Below are positions 1-8,634 of a stretch of 64,000 nt of DNA, piece by piece. The DNA comes from CAYXLI01 sp964464925. GTDB taxonomy: Bacteria; Acidobacteriota; Terriglobia; Bryobacterales; Bryobacteraceae. The stretch covers positions 20,334-84,333 of the forward strand of contig CAYXLI010000026.1 of assembly GCA_964464925.1 (NCBI GenBank), written 5' to 3'. Position numbers and translations under genes: made by a program. The number at the start of each line of letters is the position of its first letter. The stretch's first letter is position 1. The notes below the pieces were generated by a model, which did not search any database, had not been told where the DNA came from, and was given only the letters and a program-made list of their open reading frames with translations.

Positions 1-324
1 TGCCCGTCGACTGAGCTCGAACATCTGCCACCCTTCGCCGAAAAGCTGCTGATCGAGCAGGGTAAGCAGCTTGCACCTGCCTTCGCGAACTCTGGTCTGG
101 ATCTGATGACCAGAGGCTTCGATATACACACCTGGTCGGATTGGCGCGCCGTGCTTATGTACCGCTTCGTCGATCCGTCGGCGCATCGCGGAGCTTTAGC
201 AAACTACGCGCAAAGGCTTCGGGGAGCGGAGGCGATGATCCTGTCCTCCGATAGCGCGCTGTACCGCTCGAAGTGGCATCCCTCCGAAGTATGCGAGGGC
301 ATGAGTTTTCAATTCGTACATTGA
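1..324 (+). CDS. C-terminal fragment of an unidentified protein
   Basis: The reading frame is open from the first base of the window to a TGA at 322-324, giving 107 residues; the true start lies outside the window, and the internal ATG at 106 is probably not the start. The visible part is soluble, without membrane segments, and ends in ECEG-like and aromatic residues (…CEGMSFQFVH). I do not recognise a family. The gene converges on the TauE/SafE gene with only 12 bases between the two stop codons. That the frame is coding is inferred from its continuity and normal composition. Confidence 0.6.
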   Translation, partial: CPSTELEHLPPFAEKLLIEQGKQLAPAFANSGLDLMTRGFDIHTWSDWRAVLMYRFVDPSAHRGALANYAQRLRGAEAMILSSDSALYRSKWHPSEVCEGMSFQFVH

Positions 325-336
325 CGGGTACGCGTG

Positions 337-1104
337 CTAAGCCGCTTTGTACCAGGCGTAGGCGGCCACGGCGAACCCGATGGTGACGACAAGGGCCCGC
401 ACGTATTGGGCTTTCATTCTTCGGGAGACGCGCGCCCCAAGGTACCCGCCCGCGATTGCCGCAGCCGCCATGACGACCGCATATTTCCAGACCACTACGC
501 CGGATGCCGCAAAGATGATTGCGGTGACTCCGTTAATGGTGGAAGCAAGCAGGTTCTTGACGGCGTTCATCTCGGTGATGCTTGCGATCCCCATGAACGC
601 GAGAGAGCTGAGCATGAGAATGCCGATTCCCGCGCCGAAGTAGCCGCCATACACGCCGACCAGGAACTGAAAGAATACGATCGTGATCAGGGTGGATGTG
701 GCCGGCTTAGCGTGCGGGTGCGCGCCGATCCAACGCGCAATCGGCCTTTGCAGGAGCATTAGTACTGAGGCCGTCACGAGCAACCAGGGGATGAGATGGG
801 CAAAAATCCGCTCAGGTAAACGTGTGACCAGCAGTGAGCCGACAATGCCGCCCAACAAACTGGACGGCCATAAACGAAGGAGGTGGGTACGGCAACGGCT
901 GAGTTCTTTGCGGAATCCCCAGGCAGCGGCGAGCGATCCGGGAAGCAGCGCGAGCGTGCTGGTCGCATTGGCGGTCACCGGACTGAGAATCGCGAGAAGG
1001 GAAGGGAAGGTGAGCAGCGTACCGCCGCCCGCGATGGAGTTGACGGCTCCGCCCAGGAAGGCGGAGCCGCAGAGTAGAAGCCAGCGAAGCAGGTCGTCGT
1101 GCAT
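337..1104 (-). CDS. TauE/SafE family membrane exporter
   Basis: 255-residue polytopic membrane protein of the TauE/SafE (DUF81) family, thought to export small organic or sulfur-containing anions across the inner membrane. The N-terminal glycine-rich stretch GGAVNSIAGGGTLLTFP is the family's first repeat signature, and GGYFGAGIGILMLS near residue 155 is the matching second-half repeat, so both halves of the pseudo-duplicated transporter are present. The length is normal. It starts three bases after the kdgK-like stop codon, which places it last in a gnd-kdgK-exporter transcription unit. The substrate cannot be read from the sequence; export of a sugar-acid-related anion would fit the neighbours but is only inference. 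Confidence 0.85.
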   Translation of the reverse strand: MHDDLLRWLLLCGSAFLGGAVNSIAGGGTLLTFPSLLAILSPVTANATSTLALLPGSLAAAWGFRKELSRCRTHLLRLWPSSLLGGIVGSLLVTRLPERIFAHLIPWLLVTASVLMLLQRPIARWIGAHPHAKPATSTLITIVFFQFLVGVYGGYFGAGIGILMLSSLAFMGIASITEMNAVKNLLASTINGVTAIIFAASGVVVWKYAVVMAAAAIAGGYLGARVSRRMKAQYVRALVVTIGFAVAAYAWYKAA

Positions 1105-1107
1105 CCG

Positions 1108-2190
1108 TTAGCGCTGGATGCGAGCCGAGCCGCCCTTTGCGAACGCCTTCACCTGATCGAGCGTAGCCATCGTCGTATCACCTGGGAAAGTGGTGAGCAG
1201 CGCCCCGTGCGCCCAGCCGAGTTTCACTGCCTCCTCCGGATCCGCACCAGTGAGCAGTCCGTAGAAGAAGCCGGCCGCGTAGCCATCGCCGCCGCCTACA
1301 CGGTCCAGCACATCGAGTTCGCACGTGGGGGACACGTAAGTCTTACCGTTGATCCAGGCGACCGCGCCCCAGCTATGCCGGTTCGTTGAGTGCACCTCGC
1401 GCAGCGTTGTGGCGACGATCTTTACGCTCGGATTTTCCTTCACCACGCGGTCGATCATGCCGAAGAAGGTGGAGGGATCGAGCTTCGATTTCGCCGCGAC
1501 TTCCGGTCCTGGGATACCGAGTCCCTTCTGGAGATCTTCTTCATTGCCGACGAGCACGTCGACATTCTCGACGATGCGTTTCACTGTTGCGACCGCAGTC
1601 TTCTCGCCTCCGGAGATCTTCCAGAGCTTTTCGCGGAAGTTGAGATCGAAGGAGACGACTGCTCCGGCGGCCTTCGCGGCCCTCATCCCCTCGATGATCA
1701 CTTCCGATGTAGTGGGCGAGAGCGCCGCGAAAATCCCGCCGCTGTGGAACCAGCGAATACCTCCCTCGAATATGCGTGCCCAATCGAAGTCGCCAGGCTT
1801 GAGTTGTGCCGCGGCTTCATTGCAGCGGTTGTAGAAAACGACAGGAGCGCGAACGCCCTGGCCGCGGTCGCTGTATACCGTCGCCATATTCGGACCGTTC
1901 ACACCATTGTGTTCAAAGTGCCTGTAAAAGGGCTTCACGCCCATCGCGCGTACGCGCTCATTGATCAGGTCGCCGATGGGATAGTTCACCATCGCACTGG
2001 CGACGCCGGTCTTCATTCCGAAGCAGTCGGACAGATTGGCGGCAACGTTGAACTCGCCGCCGCTCACGTGAATGTGGCACTCAGCCGCCTTGCGGAAAGG
2101 AATAATTCCCGGGTCCAGACGATGGACAAGAGCGCCCAGCGACAAGAGGTCGAGGGCTCCGTCCGGACGAATATTCAAACCATAACTCAT
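1108..2190 (-). CDS. kdgK: PfkB-family sugar kinase, probably 2-dehydro-3-deoxygluconokinase
   Basis: 360-residue ribokinase/PfkB-family kinase. Motif GGEFNVA (about residues 44-50) is the N-terminal sugar-binding signature. DRVGGGDGYAAG (about 296-307) is the C-terminal PfkB signature, with Asp302 as the predicted catalytic base. The variant GGGD instead of the usual GAGD resembles KDG kinases, which phosphorylate 2-keto-3-deoxygluconate in the Entner-Doudoroff/hexuronate routes. I chose the ATG at 2190 because a GGGAG ribosome-binding site sits just upstream; the frame remains open to 2442 but that extension overlaps gnd. It lies 88 bases behind gnd. The family is certain, the exact substrate less so (another 2-keto sugar acid or fructose is possible). 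Confidence 0.82.
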   Translation of the reverse strand: MSYGLNIRPDGALDLLSLGALVHRLDPGIIPFRKAAECHIHVSGGEFNVAANLSDCFGMKTGVASAMVNYPIGDLINERVRAMGVKPFYRHFEHNGVNGPNMATVYSDRGQGVRAPVVFYNRCNEAAAQLKPGDFDWARIFEGGIRWFHSGGIFAALSPTTSEVIIEGMRAAKAAGAVVSFDLNFREKLWKISGGEKTAVATVKRIVENVDVLVGNEEDLQKGLGIPGPEVAAKSKLDPSTFFGMIDRVVKENPSVKIVATTLREVHSTNRHSWGAVAWINGKTYVSPTCELDVLDRVGGGDGYAAGFFYGLLTGADPEEAVKLGWAHGALLTTFPGDTTMATLDQVKAFAKGGSARIQR

Positions 2191-2218
2191 TCGTTTCTCC
2201 CTGAGGATGTGTATGGGA

Positions 2219-2242
2219 AGAGCCCGCTTTCCGGAGGGCTCT
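2219..2242 (-). other. Intercistronic hairpin between gnd and kdgK
   Basis: Perfect 7-bp stem AGAGCCC/GGGCTCT (2219-2225 with 2236-2242) around a 10-base loop in the 88-base gap. No T-run follows on the minus strand, so it is not a standard terminator; a processing or attenuation element that separates expression of the two genes is possible. Confidence 0.4.
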
Positions 2243-2278
2243 CCTAAAATTTCAGCCAGTGTATCAGAGCTGGGCGAA

Positions 2279-3733
2279 TTAGACGTTATACGTGCTGGAG
2301 GAAACACGGCCGCCGCGTCCCGTCCAGTTCGTGTGGAAAAATTGCCCGCGCGGCTTGTCCACGCGCTCGTAAGTGTGGGCGCCGAAGTAATCGCGCTGCG
2401 CCTGCAGCAGGTTCGCGGGCAGGCGTGCGGTGCGGTATCCATCGTAGAAAGCGAGCGCCGTCGAGAACGCGGGAGTGGGGACGCCGGACTGAATCGCAGA
2501 GATTACCCCATCGCGCCAGGATGCGTTGTAATCGATCAGAACCTTGGCAAAGAAGTCGTCCAGGAGCAGGTTCTGCAGGTTCGGATTCTTGTCATACGCC
2601 TCTTTGATCTTGCTGAGGAAGCGGCTGCGGATGATACATCCACCGCGCCACATCATCGCGATGCCGCCATAGTTCAGGTTCCACTTCTCTTCCTTCGCGG
2701 CCTCGCGGAGCAGCATATAACCCTGCGCGTAGGAAATCATCTTCGAGCAGTACAGCGCCCGCCTTACATTTTCGATGAACGCTTTCTTATCGGAGGGTGG
2801 CACTGGTTTGGGGCCCTTCAGCTTTTCCGAAGCCTTCACCCGCTCATCCTTCATAGCCGAAAGGCAGCGCGAGTAAACGGCTTCCCCGATCAGCGTGACG
2901 GGTACGCCGAGTTCGAGCGAACTGATGCCGGTCCACTTGCCTGTGCCCTTCTGACCTGCAGTGTCGAGAATCTTATTGATGAGCGGCTGGCCGTCGTCGT
3001 CTTTCTTGGTGAAGATTTCGGCAGTGATCTGAATCAGGTAGCTGTCGAGTTCGCCTTTGTTCCATTCGGCGAAAACTTCTCCCAGTTCGTCCGCGCTGAG
3101 GCCGAGGCCCGTTTCGAGGAGCTGATAGGCCTCGCAGATGAGCTGCATATCGCCATACTCGATGCCGTTGTGGACCATCTTCACGTAGTGGCCCGCGCCC
3201 TCTTCGCCCACCCAGTCGCAGCAGGGGACCCCGTCCACCTTGGCAGCAATCGACTGGAAGATCTCCTTCACATGGGGCCACGCTTCCGGATTGCCACCAG
3301 GCATGATGGACGGGCCGGTGCGTGCACCTTCCTCACCGCCTGAAACGCCGGTGCCGATAAAGAGGATCCCCTTTTCCGCCAGCGTCCGTGTGCGGCGAGT
3401 GGTGTCGGGATAGTGCGAGTTTCCGCCGTCGATGAGGATGTCGCCCTTTTCGAGATAAGGCAGGATGTGTTCGATCATCTCGTCCACGGTACTGCCGGCC
3501 TTCACCATAAGCATGATGCGGCGGGGACGCTTCAGAAGCGAAGCCAATTCCTCGACGGAGTGCGTGCCAACGACTTCGGTACCCTTAGCCTCGTTGTTGA
3601 TGAAGTCGTCAACCTTGGATAAAGTGCGATTGAACACCGCCACTTTATATCCGTGGTCGTTCATATTGAGGACCAGGTTCTGACCCATTACCGCCAGGCC
3701 GATCAGTCCAATATCACAGCTGGGATTTGCCAT
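2279..3733 (-). CDS. gnd: 6-phosphogluconate dehydrogenase, decarboxylating
   Basis: 484 residues, the usual length for the dimeric long-chain enzyme that oxidises 6-phosphogluconate to ribulose 5-phosphate, CO2 and NADPH in the cytosolic pentose phosphate pathway. The N-terminal Rossmann motif GLIGLAVMGQNL (about 9-20) and following NRT (about 35) match NADP-binding 6PGDHs. GTGVSGGEEGARTGPSIMPGG is the substrate-binding signature, and KMVHNGIEYGDMQL carries the catalytic lysine. The C-terminus (HTNWTGRGG) is the tail that completes the neighbouring subunit's active site. The ATG at 3733 gives the normal N-terminus. It is the first gene of the minus-strand set with kdgK and the exporter. Confidence 0.97.
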   Translation of the reverse strand: MANPSCDIGLIGLAVMGQNLVLNMNDHGYKVAVFNRTLSKVDDFINNEAKGTEVVGTHSVEELASLLKRPRRIMLMVKAGSTVDEMIEHILPYLEKGDILIDGGNSHYPDTTRRTRTLAEKGILFIGTGVSGGEEGARTGPSIMPGGNPEAWPHVKEIFQSIAAKVDGVPCCDWVGEEGAGHYVKMVHNGIEYGDMQLICEAYQLLETGLGLSADELGEVFAEWNKGELDSYLIQITAEIFTKKDDDGQPLINKILDTAGQKGTGKWTGISSLELGVPVTLIGEAVYSRCLSAMKDERVKASEKLKGPKPVPPSDKKAFIENVRRALYCSKMISYAQGYMLLREAAKEEKWNLNYGGIAMMWRGGCIIRSRFLSKIKEAYDKNPNLQNLLLDDFFAKVLIDYNASWRDGVISAIQSGVPTPAFSTALAFYDGYRTARLPANLLQAQRDYFGAHTYERVDKPRGQFFHTNWTGRGGRVSSSTYNV

Positions 3734-3868
3734 ATTTCTCCTGAAGGTGTCGCCGCGCGTGCGCGAACGGCAAGTCTTATTCTATCGAGCAGAAATGAGG
3801 ACCAGCACGGTGCGACCACGGCCATGGTTCGCTTCGAGCGTGGATCGGCGTTCGCCTGGGAAAGCGTG

Positions 3869-4306
3869 CTACACGCGATACCAATCAGCGCGCCAGTTCT
3901 GCACAGCCTGCTTGATATCATCCGGCTTCGTGCCCTCCTGGGCGGCGCGGGTGGCCAGCGGCACGAACTCGGCGTCAGATGCGAACCTGAGGGCCACCAC
4001 CTGCGGAACGGTGAGCCGCCGGTCCAGTAGATTGCCGGTCAGCACATAGTGCCGCAGGTTCTCTTCGGCTCGAATGGCGCGGTCCTGAGCCTTTACAGCG
4101 AACATGCGTGAGAACAGTGCTACGCCGATCGTGCACAGGCTGAGCACGAAGAGAAGCGCGGCATTGTACAGCCGGTCATGATTTCCCAGCGAATTCCACA
4201 GGTTCACGCAAGAACCGATCCACGTCAACAACAGGATCGGCATAAGGACCCGGTGAAACATCGTCACGAATTGCCGGTGATTCTTGTAATTCTGTTCCTG
4301 CACCAT
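3869..4306 (-). CDS. DUF6526 family membrane protein
   Basis: 145 residues. The N-terminal QNYKNHRQF motif, two transmembrane segments (about residues 20-38 and 47-66) and a soluble C-terminal half rich in Arg/Glu are the hallmarks of the uncharacterised DUF6526 family. A very strong AGGAGG ribosome-binding site sits directly ahead of the ATG at 4306. The gene begins nine bases after the SGNH hydrolase stop codon and is probably co-transcribed with it. No catalytic motif is visible and the function is unknown. Confidence 0.75.
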   Translation of the reverse strand: MVQEQNYKNHRQFVTMFHRVLMPILLLTWIGSCVNLWNSLGNHDRLYNAALLFVLSLCTIGVALFSRMFAVKAQDRAIRAEENLRHYVLTGNLLDRRLTVPQVVALRFASDAEFVPLATRAAQEGTKPDDIKQAVQNWRADWYRV

Positions 4307-4315
4307 CTCCTCCTT

Positions 4316-5056
4316 TTATTTGCCGAGTGCGGAGGCGATTGCCTTATCCGCCAGCGGCCCCATTACCTCATAGCCTGCCTCGTTTGGATGCAGACCGTCA
4401 TAGGTCAGCTCCTTCTTGAGCGCCCCATGATCGTCGAGCATCACCGAGTAATAATCCAGATAAACGAAACCGTTCCTGGCCGTGTAGTTTCTGATCCATG
4501 CGTTCAGCGCTTTGATTTTTTCCGGAGGACGCCGGTCCGTCTGCGGCCGGATGTAATCGCACACCGGCATCACCGACGAGATCACCACGCGTACGCCGTT
4601 GGCCTTGGCTAGTTCCGCCATGGAGGTGAGGTTGTCCTCGATTTGTTCGAGTGTCATTGGGCCCGTATTGCCGGCAATGTCATTCGTGCCGGCCAGGATG
4701 ACGACCGCCTTTGGCTTGTGGGCCAGCACATCGGGGCGGAAACGGATCAGCATCTGAGGCGTGGTCTGGCCGCTAATGCCGCGGTTGATGTACGGCCTGC
4801 CAGGAAAGAATTTGCCGTACTTGCGCCCCCATCCATCGGTAATGGAATCGCCCATGAAGACGACGCGTTCCTCTCCGGGCTTCGGAGCTTCGACCTTGGC
4901 ATTCTCGGCCGCATAGCGGGTTAGATTCGCCCAATCCTTCAGGATGCGTTCATCCCGATCGAGTTGCGTCTTCAGTTTCGCCGGATCGTCAGTGGGCGCC
5001 AGGGACTGAGCAAACACAAGTCCGGATGCAGCCACGAGCAGTACAAGAGATTTCAT
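4316..5056 (-). CDS. Secreted SGNH/GDSL-type hydrolase
   Basis: 246 residues with a signal peptide (MKSLVLLVAASGLVFA), so periplasmic or secreted. The SGNH blocks are present: FMGDSITDG (block I, nucleophile Ser), a Gly in GISGQT (block II), AGTNDI (block III, Asn) and DGLHPNEAGY (block V, Asp-x-x-His). Such enzymes deacylate or de-esterify carbohydrates or lipids; the closest general type is the platelet-activating-factor acetylhydrolase/sialate esterase-like group. The frame is open to 5872 but the coding N-terminus with its signal peptide starts at 5056. It diverges from the M20 peptidase pair and leads into the DUF6526 gene. Confidence 0.88.
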   Translation of the reverse strand: MKSLVLLVAASGLVFAQSLAPTDDPAKLKTQLDRDERILKDWANLTRYAAENAKVEAPKPGEERVVFMGDSITDGWGRKYGKFFPGRPYINRGISGQTTPQMLIRFRPDVLAHKPKAVVILAGTNDIAGNTGPMTLEQIEDNLTSMAELAKANGVRVVISSVMPVCDYIRPQTDRRPPEKIKALNAWIRNYTARNGFVYLDYYSVMLDDHGALKKELTYDGLHPNEAGYEVMGPLADKAIASALGK

Positions 5057-5110
5057 GTGAATGTGCTGCCATCCTACCAAAGTTGATTGCGTGCTATTCT
5101 CGCGATAATC

Positions 5111-6397
5111 GTGCTTCAGAAGATTCTGTTGTTGCCTGTTGCGGCATTGGTCCTGTTCGGAGCGGATCTTTCGGACCAGGAGAAAAGGATTGCGGCTGCA
5201 GTAGACGCAACTCGCGAAGACTCCAACCGCCTGCTCGAACGGATCGTCGACATCAACAGTGGAACGTTGAACCCTTCGGGGGTGAAGCGGGTGGCTGACG
5301 TACTGCGGCCCGAGTTTGAAGCACTTGGATTCCAAGTCCGCTGGATTCCGATGACGGAAGTGCAGCGCGCCGGTCATCTGCTGATCGAGCGCCAAGGCAC
5401 ACACGGTAAGCGGGTCTTGCTGGTCGGCCACATGGATACGGTCTTCGAGCCATCGAGTCCTTTTCAGAAATTCGAACGCTCGGGGGATACGGCGAAGGGC
5501 CCCGGCGCGGCCGACATGAAGGGCGGGCTCATGGTAATCCTGTTCGCGCTGAAGGCCATGCACTCGGCAGGCGCCCTGGACGGAACCAATATCACAATCG
5601 TGCTCACTGGCGACGAGGAGAAACCGGGCGAACCGCTCAGTATCGCGCGTCGCGACCTGATTGAGGCAGGAAAGCGATCCGACATTGCACTCGAATTCGA
5701 AGGCGGGTCGCGTTCTGAAGATGGCCGCGAGTTTGCCACCATCGCCCGCCGCAGCGCATCTCAATGGCATCTGAAAACCACGGGCATGACCGCCCATTCT
5801 TCCGGAATTTTCGCTGAACGCGTTGGAGACGGCGCCATATACGAGCTGACCCGCATCCTGAATGCATTTCACGACCAGCTCCGCGAGCCCGATCTGACGT
5901 ACAACGCCGGCGTCGTCGTAGGTGGATCGTCAGTGGAATACGACCCGAAGAAGAATACGGGCAGTGCTTCCGGCAAGGTGAACATCATCCCGAACGTTGC
6001 GTATGCTTCAGGCGATATCCGCACCATCAATGAGGAGCAGTTGCGGCGAACCCGCGAGAAAATGCGCAGCATCGTCGCCATGCACCTGCCCAACACGGGA
6101 GCGGAGATCCGGTTTGAAGAAGGTTATCCATCAATGCCGCCCACGGACGGGAACAAAGCCGTGTTGAATCTTTTGAACTCTGTGAACCGGGATCTAAATC
6201 TGGAAACCATGGAGCCGCTGCCGCCGGCTCGCCGCGGTGCGGGTGATCTTTCGTTCGTGGCGCCCTTTGCGGATTCACTCTCGGGCTTGGGCGCTGTCGG
6301 CGGGCGCGCGCACGCGCCTGGAGAGACCATCGACTTGACTCGGCAACCCATCCAAACCAAGCGCACTGCGATGCTGCTGTACCGTTTAACGCGATGA
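5111..6397 (+). CDS. Exported M20-family metallopeptidase (glutamate carboxypeptidase type)
   Basis: 428 residues from the GTG at 5111, which yields a clean signal peptide (MLQKILLLPVAALVLFG); a TTG at 5087 would add eight residues and cannot be excluded, since neither has a good ribosome-binding site. The M20 zinc ligands and catalytic residues are present: VGHMDTV (His and Asp), GAADMKGG (bridging Asp), TGDEEK (catalytic Glu then Glu ligand) and GGRAHAPGE (last His). A dimerisation domain sits between the catalytic halves. The family removes C-terminal glutamate or similar residues from peptides or folates. The stop overlaps the next M20 gene (ATGA), so the two are translationally coupled. 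Confidence 0.88.
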   Translation: MLQKILLLPVAALVLFGADLSDQEKRIAAAVDATREDSNRLLERIVDINSGTLNPSGVKRVADVLRPEFEALGFQVRWIPMTEVQRAGHLLIERQGTHGKRVLLVGHMDTVFEPSSPFQKFERSGDTAKGPGAADMKGGLMVILFALKAMHSAGALDGTNITIVLTGDEEKPGEPLSIARRDLIEAGKRSDIALEFEGGSRSEDGREFATIARRSASQWHLKTTGMTAHSSGIFAERVGDGAIYELTRILNAFHDQLREPDLTYNAGVVVGGSSVEYDPKKNTGSASGKVNIIPNVAYASGDIRTINEEQLRRTREKMRSIVAMHLPNTGAEIRFEEGYPSMPPTDGNKAVLNLLNSVNRDLNLETMEPLPPARRGAGDLSFVAPFADSLSGLGAVGGRAHAPGETIDLTRQPIQTKRTAMLLYRLTR

Positions 6398-7614
6398 AGT
6401 ACTTCCTGATCTGTGTGGCTTCTGCTTGCCTGGCCCAGACGCCGGCGGCGCTGATGAATGAGCCGCAGGTGAAGGCCGCTCTCGATGGGGCAAGGCGGAA
6501 TGAGACGAAAACACTCGAGTCGCAGGCACGCATCTGCGAGATTCCGGCGCCTCCGTTCAAAGAGGAAGCACGGGGAAGGGAACTGAAGCGCCTCTTTGAA
6601 CAACTCGGGCTGCAAAACGTGTTCACGGACAAGGCAGGCAACGTGATCGGAACGCGTCCCGGCAAGTCGTCACATCCAAACCTGGTATTCAGTGCGCACC
6701 TGGACACTGTCTTTCCGGAAGGCACGAATGTGAAGGTCACTCGCGAAGGCAGTGTGCTGAAAGGCCAGGGTATAGGAGATGACTGCCGTGGCCTTGCGGT
6801 CATGCTGGCGACCATTCAGGCATTGAACGAAGCGAAAGTTGAGACGCCCGGAACCATCACCTTCGTGGCGGACGTCGGCGAAGAGGGCCTGGGTGACCTG
6901 CGCGGGATGAAGGAACTATTCGAGAAAACGCTGAAAGGCAAGATCGACAAATTCATTTCAGTGGACGGAACCGGGCTGGGCATCGCCAACGTCGGCATCG
7001 GCAGCCTTCGTTACCGCGTGACGTTTCAGGGACCCGGCGGACACAGCTACGGCGCGTTTGGCATGGCGAATCCGATTCAGGCCATGGGCCGGGCCATTGC
7101 GAAGATCGATACCTTTGAAGTGACTGCAAAACCCAAGACTACGTTTAACGTGGGCCGCGTTGGAGGCGGCACATCGGTGAATGCTATCCCGTTTGAGGCA
7201 TGGATGGAGGTGGATATGCGCTCCGTGGATGCATCGGAGCTGAAAGCACTCGATACGAAGTTTCATCGGGCCATTGCGGAATCCGTAGAGGAGGAGAATC
7301 GCCGGTGGAATGGCCGGGGAGCGGTGAAGGCCTCTCCCGAGTTAGTCGGGTTTCGCCCGGCCGGGCAAACACCTGTGACCTCTGCAATCGTGCAGACGGC
7401 CCTGGCCGTTTCCCGGTCGTTACACCTTGAGGAAACGCTGAGAGAGGGTTCAACGGATTCGAACGTACCCATGAACCTTGGTATTCCAGCCATCACGATT
7501 AGCGGGGGCGGCACGGGCGCAGGCGCTCACTCGCTCAGCGAAACGTTCGATACGACCGATTCATGGCGTGGCACGCAGCGTGCTGTGCTGCTCGCGATTT
7601 CTCTCGCACGTTAG
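6394..7614 (+). CDS. Exported M20-family peptidase (peptidase T/PepT-like)
   Basis: 406 residues with a short signal peptide (MKYFLICVASACLA). SAHLDTV supplies the first zinc ligand and catalytic Asp, GIGDDCRG the bridging Asp, and ADVGEEGLGD the catalytic Glu pair; SLSE near the C-terminus replaces the usual last His region as AGAHSLSE. These features place it near the tripeptidase/PepT branch of M20, different from the upstream gene. The start overlaps the preceding stop codon. The two probably act in sequence on periplasmic peptides, which is inference from coupling. Confidence 0.87.
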   Translation: MKYFLICVASACLAQTPAALMNEPQVKAALDGARRNETKTLESQARICEIPAPPFKEEARGRELKRLFEQLGLQNVFTDKAGNVIGTRPGKSSHPNLVFSAHLDTVFPEGTNVKVTREGSVLKGQGIGDDCRGLAVMLATIQALNEAKVETPGTITFVADVGEEGLGDLRGMKELFEKTLKGKIDKFISVDGTGLGIANVGIGSLRYRVTFQGPGGHSYGAFGMANPIQAMGRAIAKIDTFEVTAKPKTTFNVGRVGGGTSVNAIPFEAWMEVDMRSVDASELKALDTKFHRAIAESVEEENRRWNGRGAVKASPELVGFRPAGQTPVTSAIVQTALAVSRSLHLEETLREGSTDSNVPMNLGIPAITISGGGTGAGAHSLSETFDTTDSWRGTQRAVLLAISLAR

Positions 7615-7684
7615 CCGGCCGCCTTCAGCAGGCACCTCGGGTCGTTCTCAAGCCGGCTCAGCGGAGGTGACAATAAGGAACGGC

Positions 7685-8563
7685 ATGACCATTGACACGC
7701 GGAAAACGTTCGACAGCACGAACGGCTCACAACGGCCGATTTTGGTGTTTTTATCGATCGCATACGCATTGTCGATTTCGCTCAGCCTCTTGATTGGCCT
7801 GACAGGCGGAAACCGCAGTCGCTGGGTCGCGCTCGGATATTTATCGATGCTGATTCCAGCAGTATCGGTATTAGCCACAAAGATGGTGGTGCGGGACGCA
7901 CAGCGAACTGTCGGATGGAACCGGCTCCCTTTCAGGTACCTTCCGGCTGCTCTATTCTTGATGCCGGCCGTCTTGCATGCCGCGATGTTGCCGGCTGCTG
8001 CCGCTTTGGACCGCGTCCACTGGCAGGCCTGGTTAACGCCGGGAGCGGATGGCCTTTACCACACCCCGGCGGACCGCGGCTGGGGTGTCTTGACGCCAGC
8101 AGGGCTCGCAGCACGTATGGGGGTCAATGCCGTTGCCGGATTGACCGTGGTTTCCATTCTCGCTCTATTCGAGGAAATTGGATGGCGTGCGTGGCTGCTG
8201 CCTCAGCTCATCGAACGCACCGGCAGGCGCAGCGCCGTCGTGATCTGCTCAATCGTCTGGGCCGTCTGGCACATCCCGTATGCCCTGTCTGGAATTCTGA
8301 ATCTGGAGGGTGTACCCCTCGGATGGACGGTATTGATCACACCGCTTGGTATCTTCGGCTCTGGTCTCGTGATCGGGTGGCTCTGGCTTCGCACGAAGAG
8401 TATTTGGATCGCGGCGGTCAGCCATGGGGCGCTGAACAATTGGGGGCAATATGCGTTCAGGTTCATGTCTGGCGAGGGACAGCCACGCGATGGCTTGGTG
8501 CTCGCTTGTGGCAGCTTGGCGCTAATCGCGGTTGGCGCTGCCCTGCTTATTCGAGAGACGTGA
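7685..8563 (+). CDS. CPBP (CAAX/Abi) family intramembrane metalloprotease
   Basis: 292-residue polytopic membrane protein. Three CPBP motifs are visible in order: EEIGWR (the EExxxR glutamates), VWHIPY (His) and SHGALNN (His with Asn four residues on). This family includes the eukaryotic Rce1 CAAX protease and bacterial immunity or stress proteins; the bacterial substrate is generally unknown. The ATG at 7685 is preceded by AAGGA at good spacing; the frame is open upstream to 7478 but lies over the end of the peptidase gene. An inverted repeat lies between this gene and the next. Confidence 0.88.
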   Translation: MTIDTRKTFDSTNGSQRPILVFLSIAYALSISLSLLIGLTGGNRSRWVALGYLSMLIPAVSVLATKMVVRDAQRTVGWNRLPFRYLPAALFLMPAVLHAAMLPAAAALDRVHWQAWLTPGADGLYHTPADRGWGVLTPAGLAARMGVNAVAGLTVVSILALFEEIGWRAWLLPQLIERTGRRSAVVICSIVWAVWHIPYALSGILNLEGVPLGWTVLITPLGIFGSGLVIGWLWLRTKSIWIAAVSHGALNNWGQYAFRFMSGEGQPRDGLVLACGSLALIAVGAALLIRET

Positions 8564-8564
8564 A

Positions 8565-8615
8565 GCGGAGTCGCCAGCCCGTCTGGTTTCCGACTTGCTG
8601 TTACCCTGACTCCGC
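8565..8615 (+). repeat. Inverted repeat after the CPBP gene
   Basis: Perfect 8-bp complementarity GCGGAGTC (8565-8572) and GACTCCGC (8608-8615), separated by 35 bases that can form a small CCAG/CTGG hairpin of their own. No T-run follows. It could be a weak or Rho-assisted terminator or an RNA-stability element. Confidence 0.35.
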
Positions 8616-8634
8616 GGCAAGCTGGATGTAGACT

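Noticed and set aside
1390..2247. 285-residue frame antisense to the PfkB kinase
   Set aside because: Overlaps fully with a gene carrying both PfkB signatures; no recognisable protein.
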